Shown: one piece after another, positions 42,858 through 51,014 of the stretch
Layout: each line of letters starts with the position of its first letter
How positions within the stretch are numbered: the stretch's first letter is position 1
NCBI RefSeq assembly: GCF_900116195.1
Contig: NZ_FOZW01000004.1
Coordinates: forward strand, 310,001 to 374,000
Length of the DNA: 64,000 nucleotides
Origin: Alloyangia pacifica
Lineage (GTDB): Bacteria; Pseudomonadota; Alphaproteobacteria; Rhodobacterales; Rhodobacteraceae
Direction: 5' to 3'
The notes under the pieces: generated by a model
Seen by the model: only the letters and a program-made list of their open reading frames with translations
Database searches by the model: none
What the model was told of the DNA's origin: nothing
Made by a program: the position numbers and the translations under genes

Positions 42858-43319
42858 ATGAACCTGACCACCGAAACTCCGATGATGCCCGGCCAGCTTC
42901 TGGCGCGGGGCGTGTGTCGCCACCTGGCAAGTCTCGGCTTTGCCCCGGTCGAGGAATTCGTGCCCGAGCGTGGCCGCCGGGTCGACGTCATGGCATTGGG
43001 GCCGAAGGGCGAGATTTGGGTGGTGGAATGCAAGAGCAGCCGTGCCGATTACATGTCCGACGGCAAGTGGCAGGGTTATCTGGACTGGTGCGACCGCTAC
43101 TTCTGGGCGGTGGACGAGGCGTTCCCGACAGAGCTGCTGCCCGAGGGGACAGGGTTGATCATCGCCGATGCCTATGACGCCGAAATTCTGCGCATGGCAC
43201 CGGAGGAAAAGCTCAGCGGCGCGCGGCGAAACGCGTTGATCAGGCGCTTTGCAACCCATGCGGCGCGGCGGCTGCATGCGCTGCGGGACCCCGAGGCGCG
43301 GCTCGACGCCTGGGGGTGA
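42858..43319 (+). CDS. mmcB: MmcB family DNA repair protein
   Basis: 153 residues. An endonuclease-fold-like core is visible: RGRRVDVMALGPKGEIWVVE then CKSSRADYMSDGKWQGYLDW with the D..ExK-type spacing of PD-(D/E)XK proteins. The rest is ADAYDAEILRM and an Arg/Ala-rich tail. MmcB proteins are SOS-induced and protect against DNA damage. The ribosome site GGAGG is only 1 nt from ATG 42858, so ATG 42882 is a possible alternative. Confidence 0.85.
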   Translation: MNLTTETPMMPGQLLARGVCRHLASLGFAPVEEFVPERGRRVDVMALGPKGEIWVVECKSSRADYMSDGKWQGYLDWCDRYFWAVDEAFPTELLPEGTGLIIADAYDAEILRMAPEEKLSGARRNALIRRFATHAARRLHALRDPEARLDAWG

Positions 43320-43348
43320 GGTCTGGACCTTTCAGAAGCGCAGCCGGC

Positions 43349-43537
43349 TCAGCGCTTGACCTTGCGCGCGGTGGCCGCGGCGGCGCGCAGCTCCTCTGCG
43401 ATTTCCTCGGCTTCCTCGGGATCGAAATCCATCGGGATCTCGAGATCGCCGGCGTAGATGTAGAGACGCACCATGCCCTGGTCGGTCGGGCCGATCTGCA
43501 GGTTGGCTTCGATGTCGCGTTCGGTGTTGATCCCCAT
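43349..43537 (-). CDS. DUF6324-type small protein
   Basis: 62 residues from ATG 43537 (GGGGACG upstream); a version from ATG 43549 has no ribosome site. It begins MGINTERDIEANLQIGPTDQ and ends with EEAEEIAEELRAAAATARK. It is acidic and helical at the C-terminus. Conserved among Rhodobacterales; function unknown. It is convergent with mmcB. Confidence 0.75.
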   Translation of the reverse strand: MGINTERDIEANLQIGPTDQGMVRLYIYAGDLEIPMDFDPEEAEEIAEELRAAAATARKVKR

Positions 43538-43609
43538 GATCGTCCCCATGAAACTGGAATTGCGCGGGCTTAGACCCGACACGCGCATATTGCAAGCGAG
43601 GGGGGCGGG

Positions 43610-44125
43610 ATGTCCATGTTGCAGGCAGCGGGAAAGACCATCGAACTGAGGCCCTACGGACCCGGTGACCGGGTGTGGTTGGTGCGCCAGCACGCCGAGC
43701 TTTACGCCCGCGATGAAGGTTTCGATGCGACCTTCGGGGCGCTCGTCGAGTCCATCCTGAAGGACTTCGAGGCGAACCACGATCCGGCGCGTGAGCGCGG
43801 TTGGATCGCTTGCGACGGCCCGGTGCGTTTGGGCAGCATCTTTTGCGTCGATGCTGGCGAGGCGGACGGGGAAGCGGTGGCCAAGCTGCGGCTCTTCCTG
43901 CTGCTGCCCGAGGCGCGGGGCCGGGGGCTGGGGCAGCGCCTTCTGGATACCTGCATGGGATTCGCCCGCGACGTGGGGTACAGCCGAATGACCCTCTGGA
44001 CCCATGAGAGCCACCGTGCCGCCTGCGCGCTCTACGCCAGGAACGGGTTTTCCCTTGTGTCCTCGGTACCTGTCACCAGCTTCGGGGTGCGCCTCGTCGA
44101 GCAACACTGGGAGCGTGCAATTTAA
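43610..44125 (+). CDS. GNAT family N-acetyltransferase
   Basis: 171 residues. Motif A is LRLFLLLPEARGRGLGQRLL with R-G-R-G-L-G for acetyl-CoA; YSRMTLWTHESHRAACALYA and RNGFSLV complete the fold. The N-terminal half includes IELRPYGPGDRVWLVRQHAELY, as in MarR-GNAT fusions, but no MarR domain is present. Substrate unknown. It is followed by tRNA-His. Confidence 0.85.
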   Translation: MSMLQAAGKTIELRPYGPGDRVWLVRQHAELYARDEGFDATFGALVESILKDFEANHDPARERGWIACDGPVRLGSIFCVDAGEADGEAVAKLRLFLLLPEARGRGLGQRLLDTCMGFARDVGYSRMTLWTHESHRAACALYARNGFSLVSSVPVTSFGVRLVEQHWERAI

Positions 44126-44178
44126 CTCAGGATTGGGGCTTGCAATCGAAAATGGCTGGCGTTATTCCCCCCGAGCGT

Positions 44179-44255
44179 GCCGCCTTAGCTCAGTAGGTTA
44201 GAGCGCTTGATTGTGGATCAAGAGGTCTCCCGTTCGAACCGGGAAGGCGGTACCA
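44179..44255 (+). tRNA. tRNA-His(GTG)
   Basis: Acceptor GCCGCCT/AGGCGGT, anticodon loop around GTG in TTGATTGTGGATCAA, T loop TTCGAAC, A73, encoded CCA. The -1 base is T, not G: the alphaproteobacterial type that lacks the G-1:C73 pair. Confidence 0.95.
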
Positions 44256-44332
44256 TCTCCCCCCTACCAGAACAGATCGCCTCGGGGCTACTTGAGCCGC
44301 GCCTTTGACCGTTGCCGCGATGGTTTGACGCG

Positions 44333-44395
44333 CTGCCCCGTCCGCGCCTGCGCGCGGACTCCCCGGGATATCTCTGTCTAGACGAAGAGCCGGGG
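44333..44395. repeat. Dispersed intergenic repeat, copy 5 (diverged)
   Basis: GCTGCCCCGTCCGCGCCTGC, then GCGCGGACTCCCCGGGATAT, then CTCTGTCTAGACGAAGAG. The CCCCGGGATAT core and the TCTAGA tail match copies at 2.25 and 52.35 kb. Confidence 0.55.
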
Positions 44396-44404
44396 CCCCC
44401 GGGG

Positions 44405-44728
44405 TCACTCGGCGGGGGCGATGGCGATGGTCTGGCGCAGCTCCTGCGTCTGCCGGTCGAAGATCAGGATTCGGTCGTCGGTGGTGACCACCGCGTACCA
44501 GTCGCCGCCTTGGGTGAAGGCCGACGCGGTCGCGCCCGAGGGCAGGGTGATCTCGGCAGGCAGCGGTGCGGGGGTTTTCGTGGCTGCCGTGAAGCGGATG
44601 ACAATCAGTGACACAATGGCTACAAGCCCTGCGATCATCACCGCCGTAAGTACCGTGACCAGCCGCCGAAGGAAGCGCAGGTTGGCCGGTTCGGGCAGGA
44701 TTTCGGGATCTTCAGGAGTATTGGACAT
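44405..44728 (-). CDS. DUF6476-type membrane protein
   Basis: 107 residues. One transmembrane helix (about 26-46, VLTAVMIAGLVAIVSLIVI) preceded by a polar N-terminus and followed by a beta-rich domain (PAEITLPSGATASAFTQGGD, then WYAVVTTDDRILIFDRQTQE). Conserved in Rhodobacteraceae; function unknown. Its ATG overlaps the rluD ATG on the other strand (both lie in CATGG at 44726-44729). Confidence 0.75.
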   Translation of the reverse strand: MSNTPEDPEILPEPANLRFLRRLVTVLTAVMIAGLVAIVSLIVIRFTAATKTPAPLPAEITLPSGATASAFTQGGDWYAVVTTDDRILIFDRQTQELRQTIAIAPAE

Positions 44729-45755
44729 GGAGCAGCCTTTGCGCGTCGTCATCGGGGAAGCCCCGCCGCCGCGTCTTGATAAGGCGCTGGCGCGCGATGT
44801 GCCAGAGGAAGCCGCGCTCTCGCGCACCCGCCTCGCGAAGCTGATCGCCGAGGGCGCGGTGACGCGTGCGGGTGAGGTGCTGTCCGACCCTAAGGCCAAG
44901 GTCGAAGAGGGCGACGTGCTGGAGATCTCGGTGCCGGAGGCCGAAGAGAGCCACATCGGCCCCGAGGACATTCCGCTCGACATCGTCTGGGAGGACGAGG
45001 ACCTCGTGGTGGTCAACAAGCCCGCGGGCATGGTGGTCCACCCCGCACCCGGCACGCCGACCGGCACCTTGGTCAATGCGCTGCTGTTCCATTTCGGCGA
45101 TGCGCTCTCGGGCGTCGGCGGCATGAAGCGGCCGGGCATCGTGCACCGTATCGACAAGGACACCTCGGGGCTGCTGGTGGTGGCCAAATCCGACCGCGCG
45201 CACCACGGCCTTGCCGAGCAGTTCGCAAAGCACACCGCCGAGCGCGCCTATCTTGCACTGGTGCATGGCGTGCCGACGACCGCCGATCCGCGGCTGCGCG
45301 GGGTGAAGGGCGTCTCGGTCGAGCCGGGCGAGGTGATCCGCATCCAGTCGGGACTCGCACGGCACAAGACCGACCGGCAGAAGCAGGCGGTCTACTTCGA
45401 CGGGCAGGGGCGTCATGCCACCACCCGCGCGCGGGTGCTCGAGACCTTCGGAACGCCGCCGGCACTGGCGCTGGTGGAATGCCGGCTTGAAACCGGGCGC
45501 ACGCACCAGATCCGCGTGCACATGGCACACGCCGGGCACGGTCTGATCGGCGATCCGGTCTACGGCGGGCGCCGCAAGATCGCGGCCAAGGCGCTGGCCC
45601 CGCAGGTGGTGGCCGAGGTCGACCGCTTCGACAGGCAGGCACTGCATGCGGCGCTGCTCGGCTTCGAGCACCCGGTGAGTGGCGAGCACCTGCGCTTCGA
45701 GGCCGAGCTTCCCGAGGACATGGGGCATCTGCTGCAGACTTTGCGCGGTGAGTGA
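44727..45755 (+). CDS. rluD: 23S rRNA pseudouridine synthase RluD-type
   Basis: 342 residues. The N-terminal S4-like RNA-binding domain (LDKALARDV..ALSRTRLAKL) precedes the catalytic domain with VVNKPAGMVVHPAPG, the catalytic Asp in GIVHRIDKDTSGLLVVAKSD, and LVECRLETGRTHQIRVHMAH. RluD makes pseudouridines 1911, 1915 and 1917 in helix 69 of 23S rRNA; the specific sites are inferred. AGGAG precedes the ATG at 44727. Divergent from the DUF6476 gene, with overlapping start codons. Confidence 0.92.
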   Translation: MEQPLRVVIGEAPPPRLDKALARDVPEEAALSRTRLAKLIAEGAVTRAGEVLSDPKAKVEEGDVLEISVPEAEESHIGPEDIPLDIVWEDEDLVVVNKPAGMVVHPAPGTPTGTLVNALLFHFGDALSGVGGMKRPGIVHRIDKDTSGLLVVAKSDRAHHGLAEQFAKHTAERAYLALVHGVPTTADPRLRGVKGVSVEPGEVIRIQSGLARHKTDRQKQAVYFDGQGRHATTRARVLETFGTPPALALVECRLETGRTHQIRVHMAHAGHGLIGDPVYGGRRKIAAKALAPQVVAEVDRFDRQALHAALLGFEHPVSGEHLRFEAELPEDMGHLLQTLRGE

Positions 45756-45870
45756 CATATCCTTCGCATCTGCGTGAGATCGGCGAAATCCGGATCCGGG
45801 CGGCGGGAGTCTGCGTTAAACACGTGAAAACCTTGAACACCCCATGCTGCATATCTGCACGTAAGGGATT

Positions 45871-45900
45871 CTTGTAATCCATCGAGGGCCCACCCATATT
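45871..45900 (+). promoter_or_regulatory. Sigma-32-like promoter of rpoH
   Basis: CTTGTAA (45871-45877), 15-bp spacer, CCCATATT (45893-45900). This matches the heat-shock pattern (CTTGAA, 13-15 bp, CCCCATNT) and lies 36 bp before the GTG start, so rpoH may regulate itself. Confidence 0.5.
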
Positions 45901-45936
45901 GGATGTTAACCCTCATAACATTGGAGGAAGGGGCAC

Positions 45937-46833
45937 GTGAGCAACTACGCGAATCTGCCGGCACCGTCGCCGGAAGCCGGCCTCAGCCGTTACCTGCAGG
46001 AAATCCGGAAGTTCCCGCTTCTGGAGCCTGAAGAAGAATACATGCTGGCCAAGCGCTGGGTCGAGGAACAGGACGCCGAGTCGGCCCACAAGATGGTCAC
46101 CAGCCACCTGCGCCTCGCCGCCAAGATCGCCATGGGCTACCGTGGCTACGGCCTGCCGCAGGCCGAGGTGATCTCGGAGGCGAACGTCGGCCTGATGCAG
46201 GCGGTCAAACGCTTCGATCCGGAGAAGGGCTTCCGCCTCGCCACATATGCGATGTGGTGGATCCGCGCCTCGATCCAGGAATACATCCTGCGGTCCTGGA
46301 GCCTGGTGAAGCTCGGCACCACCTCGGCGCAGAAGAAGCTCTTCTTCAACCTGCGCAAGGCCAAGAACCGTATCGGCGCGCTGGAAGAGGGCGACCTTCG
46401 CCCCGAGCACGTCGAGAAAATCGCCACCGACCTTGGCGTGTCCGAGACCGAGGTGATCTCGATGAACCGGCGCCTGTCGGGCGGCGATGCCTCGCTCAAT
46501 GCCACCGTCGGCTCCGAGGGCGAAGGCACGATGCAATGGCAGGACTGGCTCGAGGACGAGGACGCCGATCAGGCCGCCGACTACGCCGAGCGCGACGAGA
46601 TGGACGCGCGGCGCGCGCTCCTGGCCGAGGCCATGGACGTGCTCAATGATCGCGAGAAGGACATTCTCACCCAGCGCCGCCTCGCCGAGCAGGCGGTGAC
46701 GCTCGAGGAACTGTCGGGCATTTACGACGTCAGCCGCGAGCGTATCCGGCAGATCGAGGTGCGCGCCTTCGAGAAGCTGCAGAAGCGCATGCGCGAACTG
46801 GCGATGGAGCAGGGAATGCTCTCGGACGCCTGA
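45937..46833 (+). CDS. rpoH: RNA polymerase heat-shock sigma factor RpoH
   Basis: 298 residues with a GTG start and GGAGGAAGGGG upstream. Region 2 is YLQEIRKFPLLEPEEEYMLA and ESAHKMVTSHLRLAAKIAMG; the -10 recognition part is GLMQAVKRFDPEKGFRLATY, then AMWWIRASIQEYIL, then the RpoH-box segment LVKLGTTSAQKKLFFNLRK. Region 4 has VTLEELSGIYDVSRERIRQI for the -35. It directs heat- and oxidative-stress genes. The gene ends in a clear hairpin terminator. Confidence 0.96.
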   Translation: MSNYANLPAPSPEAGLSRYLQEIRKFPLLEPEEEYMLAKRWVEEQDAESAHKMVTSHLRLAAKIAMGYRGYGLPQAEVISEANVGLMQAVKRFDPEKGFRLATYAMWWIRASIQEYILRSWSLVKLGTTSAQKKLFFNLRKAKNRIGALEEGDLRPEHVEKIATDLGVSETEVISMNRRLSGGDASLNATVGSEGEGTMQWQDWLEDEDADQAADYAERDEMDARRALLAEAMDVLNDREKDILTQRRLAEQAVTLEELSGIYDVSRERIRQIEVRAFEKLQKRMRELAMEQGMLSDA

Positions 46834-46856
46834 TCGCTCCCACCGCGCCCATTTCA

Positions 46857-46884
46857 AACGCCCGTCGCTTTGCGGCGGGCGTTT
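46857..46884 (+). terminator. Terminator after rpoH
   Basis: AACGCCCGTCGC, loop TTT, GCGGCGGGCGTTT. The stem is about 11 bp with a short T-run. Confidence 0.75.
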
Positions 46885-46943
46885 CGCTTGCGGGGGCCCG
46901 TCAGGGCGCTACCATCCGGCTCGACTTGGATAGGGAAGAGATC

Positions 46944-47918
46944 ATGGCAGATCACGTCAGATGGGGCATTCTGGGCGCCGCCAATTTTGCGAAGAACCAC
47001 ATGGGGCCGGCAATTCACGCGGCGCGGGGCGGTGCACTGGCCGCTATCGCGACCTCGACGCCGGCAAAGGTCGCGCCCTTTGCCGCCTTTGCCCCCGGCC
47101 TGAGGGTGCACGAAAGCTACGATGCACTGCTCGCCGACCCGGAGATCGACGCGATCTACATTCCGCTGCCCAATAGCCTGCATGCCGAGTGGACCCGCAA
47201 GGCCGCCGAGGCCGGCAAGCACGTGCTGTGCGAAAAGCCCATCGCGATGAAGGCCGAGGAGATCGACGATCTGATCGCCGTCCGGCAATCCACCGGCAAG
47301 CTGGTGGCAGAGGCCTGGATGGTGGCGCATCACCCGCAGTTCGCCAAGGCGCGTGAGCTGTTGCAGGCCGGAGAGATCGGCGATCTGGTTCGGGTCGACA
47401 GCACCCACAGCTTCTACAATGACGACCTGGGCAACATCCGCAATCAGGCGGATGTTGGCGGCGGTGCCCTGCGGGATGTGGGGGTTTATGCCTTCGGCTC
47501 GATCCGGCTGATCACCGGCCAGGAACCGGGCGAGATCCTCGCCGCCGAGATCGATTGGCAGAACGGTGTCGACGCCTCCGCGCACGTCATGGCGCGCTTC
47601 CCGGGGTTCATCTACACCGGTCGGGTTTCCACCCGCGCTGCGCCTTGGCAGGAGATCGTGCTGCACGGCACCAAGGCGGTGATGCGGCTGCCGGTGCCCT
47701 TCAACGTGCAGGTCTTCGGGCAGGCCGAGCTGCACCTGCACGGACCGGGCCTCGAGACGCGGGTCTGGCGCTGGCCGGCGGAGAATCACTACGTGCTGCA
47801 GGTCGAGGCGTTCAACGCCACGGTGAAGGGCGAAGCCGACTATCCGCTGCCGCTGGAGTTCTGCCGTGGCACGCAGGAGTTCGTCGACCGCATCTTCGCT
47901 GCGGCGCCACAGGAGTGA
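46944..47918 (+). CDS. Gfo/Idh/MocA family NAD(P)-dependent oxidoreductase
   Basis: 324 residues from ATG 46944 (AGGGAAGAG upstream). The Rossmann loop is WGILGAANFAKNHMGP. DAIYIPLPNSLHAEW and GKHVLCEKPIAMKAEEID carry the EKP motif; GGGALRDVGVYAFGSIRLI is the second-domain signature. Members oxidise sugars or cyclitols (glucose, inositol). No catabolic cluster is adjacent, so the substrate is unknown. Confidence 0.9.
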   Translation: MADHVRWGILGAANFAKNHMGPAIHAARGGALAAIATSTPAKVAPFAAFAPGLRVHESYDALLADPEIDAIYIPLPNSLHAEWTRKAAEAGKHVLCEKPIAMKAEEIDDLIAVRQSTGKLVAEAWMVAHHPQFAKARELLQAGEIGDLVRVDSTHSFYNDDLGNIRNQADVGGGALRDVGVYAFGSIRLITGQEPGEILAAEIDWQNGVDASAHVMARFPGFIYTGRVSTRAAPWQEIVLHGTKAVMRLPVPFNVQVFGQAELHLHGPGLETRVWRWPAENHYVLQVEAFNATVKGEADYPLPLEFCRGTQEFVDRIFAAAPQE

Positions 47919-47968
47919 TGCTGCGCAGCATGTTGCAGCATTTTTCGGGCCGCGGCGCAGCAAATTGC
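47919..47968. promoter_or_regulatory. Candidate PhaR operator
   Basis: TGCTGCGCAGCA (perfect palindrome) and GTTGCAGCA, then GCAGCAAATTGC, 100-150 bp before phaR. TGC-rich sites of this sort are bound by PhaR in Paracoccus and Rhodobacter, which represses its own gene and phasins. Confidence 0.5.
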
Positions 47969-48066
47969 GACCGCGTGTCCGGCAAGTCCCGGTGAAACTG
48001 ATGCTTTTCTTTTTTTCTGCACTCGCATAGGCTTTTTCTCAACTCTGCGTGGAGGGAGGGTCCATC

Positions 48067-48633
48067 GTGGCTGACAAGGAAAAACCGCTGCTCATCAAAC
48101 GCTACGCGAGCAGGCGGCTCTACAATACCGAGACCAGTGACTACGTGACGCTCGAGGATATCTCGGGCTTCATCCGGGACGGGCGCGACGTGCAGATCGT
48201 CGATCTGAAGTCGGGTGACGATCTGACACGTCAGTACCTGTTGCAGATCGTCGCCGAGCACGAGAGTCGCGGCGAGAGCGTGCTGCCGATCAACGTGCTG
48301 ACCGACCTGGTGCGCAGCTACACCACGCAGGCGACATCGGTGGTTCCGCAGTTCCTCGCCGCCAGCTTCGAAGTGTTCCGCGACAGCCAGAGCAAATGGG
48401 CGGACAGCATGAACCAGATGAACCCCATGATGCCGAAGATCCCGGGGCTCGAGGCGATGCAGGCACAGCAGGAAGCCTTCCTCAAGGCGATGGCGGGCAA
48501 CATGGGCAACATGGGCGCGAACTGGTCCGGCCCGGGCAAGGACGACAGCGACGCCGAAAGCGAGGAAGACCTCGCCGCCATAAAGAAGCAGCTCGCGGAG
48601 TTGCAGCAGAAGCTCTCCAAAATGGACAAGTGA
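48067..48633 (+). CDS. phaR: Polyhydroxyalkanoate synthesis repressor PhaR
   Basis: 188 residues from GTG 48067 (GGAGGGAGGG upstream). The PHA regulator domain is unmistakable: LLIKRYASRRLYNTETSDYV, then TLEDISGFIRDGRDVQIVDL, then LTDLVRSYTTQATSVVPQFL. The Met-rich C-terminus has MNQMNPMMPKIPGLEAMQAQ and an acidic tail with a short coiled coil. It senses PHA granules and represses phasin expression. Confidence 0.93.
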   Translation: MADKEKPLLIKRYASRRLYNTETSDYVTLEDISGFIRDGRDVQIVDLKSGDDLTRQYLLQIVAEHESRGESVLPINVLTDLVRSYTTQATSVVPQFLAASFEVFRDSQSKWADSMNQMNPMMPKIPGLEAMQAQQEAFLKAMAGNMGNMGANWSGPGKDDSDAESEEDLAAIKKQLAELQQKLSKMDK

Positions 48634-48757
48634 TGCGGCGGGCCCTTCGGGGCCCGGTTTGCTTTTGGGCAAAGGGCTGCGCGTGCGCATCGGTCCTTTG
48701 CCGGTTTTGCGCAGGATCCGGATTTCCCTCGCCCGCCGCGTCGTGCAAAGGGTCTGC

Positions 48758-49705
48758 ATGGATCACGCACCCACCCTCCGAATAGATCGCCTCTCGGGCC
48801 TGTTGCTGCTCGTGCTCGCCGCGCTCTGGGGCAGCACCTTTCTGTTTGCCGAGATCGCCCTGACCGAACTCAGCCCCATGCAGGTGACGCTGCACCGGGT
48901 GGTGATCGCGGCGCTCGCGCTCTGGTTGGTGCTGCGGCTGCGCGGGGTGCGGGTGCCGCTTTCGCCGCGGCTCTGGGGCGCATATCTGGTGATGGGCGCG
49001 CTCAACAATGCACTGCCCTTCACGCTGATCTTCTGGGGCCAGACCCATATCGAGAGCGGTCTGGCGGCAATCCTCAACGCCTCGACCGGGGTGCTTGGCG
49101 CGGTGGTGGCGGGCTTGCTGCTGCGCGACGAACGGCTGAGCTGGTCCAAGCTGGTGGGCGCGGCGCTCGGGCTGGCCGGGGTCGCGGTGGTGATCGGTCC
49201 GGATCGGCTGACCACCCTCGATCCGCGCAATCTGGGGCAGGGGGCAGTGCTGCTGGCGGCACTGAGCTATTCGCTGGCCAGCGTCTGGGCGAAGTTGCGG
49301 CTCTCAGGCCAGCCGCCGCTGCTCAATGCCTTCGGGATGCTGGCAGGCAGCGCGGCGATCATGCTGCCGCTGGTGATCTGGCAGGAGGGGCTGCCGGGTC
49401 TGCACCATTCGGCACGGGTCTGGGCGGCGCTGCTCGGCCTGTCGCTTCTGGCGACCGCACTGGCCTTCATCCTCTACTTCGCGATCCTTGCCCGCGCGGG
49501 CGCTGCGAACCTCATGCTGGTGACGCTGCTGATCCCGCCCTTCGCCATCGTCTTCGGGCGCATCTTCCTCGGCGAGCAACTGCCGGCCGGGGTCTATCTT
49601 GGTCTCGGCATCATCGCGGCGGGGCTGGTGGTGACCGACGGGCGGCTTCTGGCGCGTCTGCGCCGCCGCCCGCCAGCCAAATCCAAGACGCCTCAGGTGC
49701 CGTAA
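48758..49705 (+). CDS. EamA/DMT family transporter
   Basis: 315 residues from ATG 48758. Ten hydrophobic helices in two EamA repeats. The first opens LLLLVLAALWGSTFLFAEIA and contains HIESGLAAILNASTGVLGAV; the second begins at about LNLGQGAVLLAALSYSLASV and ends LPAGVYLGLGIIAAGLVVTD. It likely exports or imports small metabolites or amino acids. It overlaps the convergent aminotransferase gene by 13 bp. Confidence 0.85.
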   Translation: MDHAPTLRIDRLSGLLLLVLAALWGSTFLFAEIALTELSPMQVTLHRVVIAALALWLVLRLRGVRVPLSPRLWGAYLVMGALNNALPFTLIFWGQTHIESGLAAILNASTGVLGAVVAGLLLRDERLSWSKLVGAALGLAGVAVVIGPDRLTTLDPRNLGQGAVLLAALSYSLASVWAKLRLSGQPPLLNAFGMLAGSAAIMLPLVIWQEGLPGLHHSARVWAALLGLSLLATALAFILYFAILARAGAANLMLVTLLIPPFAIVFGRIFLGEQLPAGVYLGLGIIAAGLVVTDGRLLARLRRRPPAKSKTPQVP

Positions 49706-50904
49706 GCGCGCTGCGGCCCCATCACGCTGTCTGCCGCGTGCGCCAATACGTCGGCCACCGCCTCGCACTCCTCAAGGGTCAACCGGGCCGGCAGCCGGGT
49801 GTCGCAGGCGCGTTCGAGCATGGCGCGGGTGCCCGGCAGCTCGGGGATATCCTCGAGGAACTGCCAGTTCCAGAAGGCGCGGGCGTTGTCGGTGGACAGG
49901 CCGAAAAGCTGCACCTTGACCCCGCCCTCGGCCGCCGTCTCGATGAAGGCGCGCATCTCGGCATCGTCCATTCCGGTCAGGTTGAACTGCAGCGAATCCG
50001 GCGCGCGCTCCTCGGGCGGGAGCCTGTCCGGCACCTCGATCCAGGGCGAGCGTCTGAGGATCGCCGCCACGTGGTCGTGGTTGCGGCGTCCGTCGCGCAC
50101 CCGGCGTTCGACATGCGCCAGCTGCGGCCGGATCACCGCGGCGGCGAGGTTCGACAGGCGCAGGTTGTAGAGCGGCAGGCGGTTCTGCCAGCGGGCAAAG
50201 GCCTCTTCCAGCTCGGGGGAATTGTCGCCCGGTGCCATGTGCTTGCGCCAGTTGTGCTCGTAGGCCCCCGAGAGGATCACCGCCCGGGCCACCAGCTCGG
50301 CGTCATCGGTGATCAGGATGCCGCCCTCGCCGGCGTTGACCAGCTTGTAGCTCTGGAACGAGAAGCAGCCGACCCGGCCCAGTGTGCCGATGTTGCGCCC
50401 GGACCATCTGGTGCCCAGTGAATGCGCGGCGTCCTCGATCACCGGCAGGCCGCGGGCGTCGCAGAGGTCGAGGATCGCGTCCATGTCCGAGGTATGGCCG
50501 CGCATATGGCTGATGATCACCGCGTCCACTCCGCCCAGCTTCGCCTCGAAGTCCTTCAGGTCGATGCGGTAGTTCTCGCCCACCTCGCAGAGCACCGGCA
50601 CACAATCGGCATGCACGATCGACGAGGGCACCGCGGCGAAGGTGAAGCCGGGGATCAGCACCTTCGCGCCACGCGGCAGGTCCAGCGCCTTCAGCGACAG
50701 AAACAGCGCGGCCGAGCAGCTCGATACCGCCAGAGCGTATTTGGAGCCCAGCAGCGCGGCGAACTCGCGTTCCAGCAGCGCGACGGGCGCATCCTCGGGC
50801 GCGGTGTAGCGGAAGAGGTCGCCCGACAGCAGCAGGCGGTCGATCTCGGCGCGGGCTTCCTCGGGAATGGGCTCCGCATCGTGCATGTTCGGAAGGCTGC
50901 TCAT
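49693..50904 (-). CDS. DegT/DnrJ/EryC1/StrS aminotransferase
   Basis: 403 residues. A PLP-dependent fold-type I enzyme. KYALAVSSCSAALFLSLKAL and PGFTFAAVPSSIVHADCVPV are family marks, VIEDAAHSLGTRWSG contains the PLP Asp, and SFQSYKLVNAGEGGI has the Schiff-base Lys. Members aminate nucleotide sugars or cyclitols. Its neighbours are nitrogen-metabolism genes, not sugar-nucleotide genes, so its substrate may be a small amine or keto compound here. Confidence 0.85.
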   Translation of the reverse strand: MSSLPNMHDAEPIPEEARAEIDRLLLSGDLFRYTAPEDAPVALLEREFAALLGSKYALAVSSCSAALFLSLKALDLPRGAKVLIPGFTFAAVPSSIVHADCVPVLCEVGENYRIDLKDFEAKLGGVDAVIISHMRGHTSDMDAILDLCDARGLPVIEDAAHSLGTRWSGRNIGTLGRVGCFSFQSYKLVNAGEGGILITDDAELVARAVILSGAYEHNWRKHMAPGDNSPELEEAFARWQNRLPLYNLRLSNLAAAVIRPQLAHVERRVRDGRRNHDHVAAILRRSPWIEVPDRLPPEERAPDSLQFNLTGMDDAEMRAFIETAAEGGVKVQLFGLSTDNARAFWNWQFLEDIPELPGTRAMLERACDTRLPARLTLEECEAVADVLAHAADSVMGPQRAYGT

Positions 50905-51014
50905 ATTGCAAAATCCAAATTATTTCTTTGATAAATCTTAAACACGAGAAATGTGTCGCCCAAGTGAAAATGCTCCCGGCAGGGAGCATCCACCGATCGT
51001 GAGCGGATTCTCTC

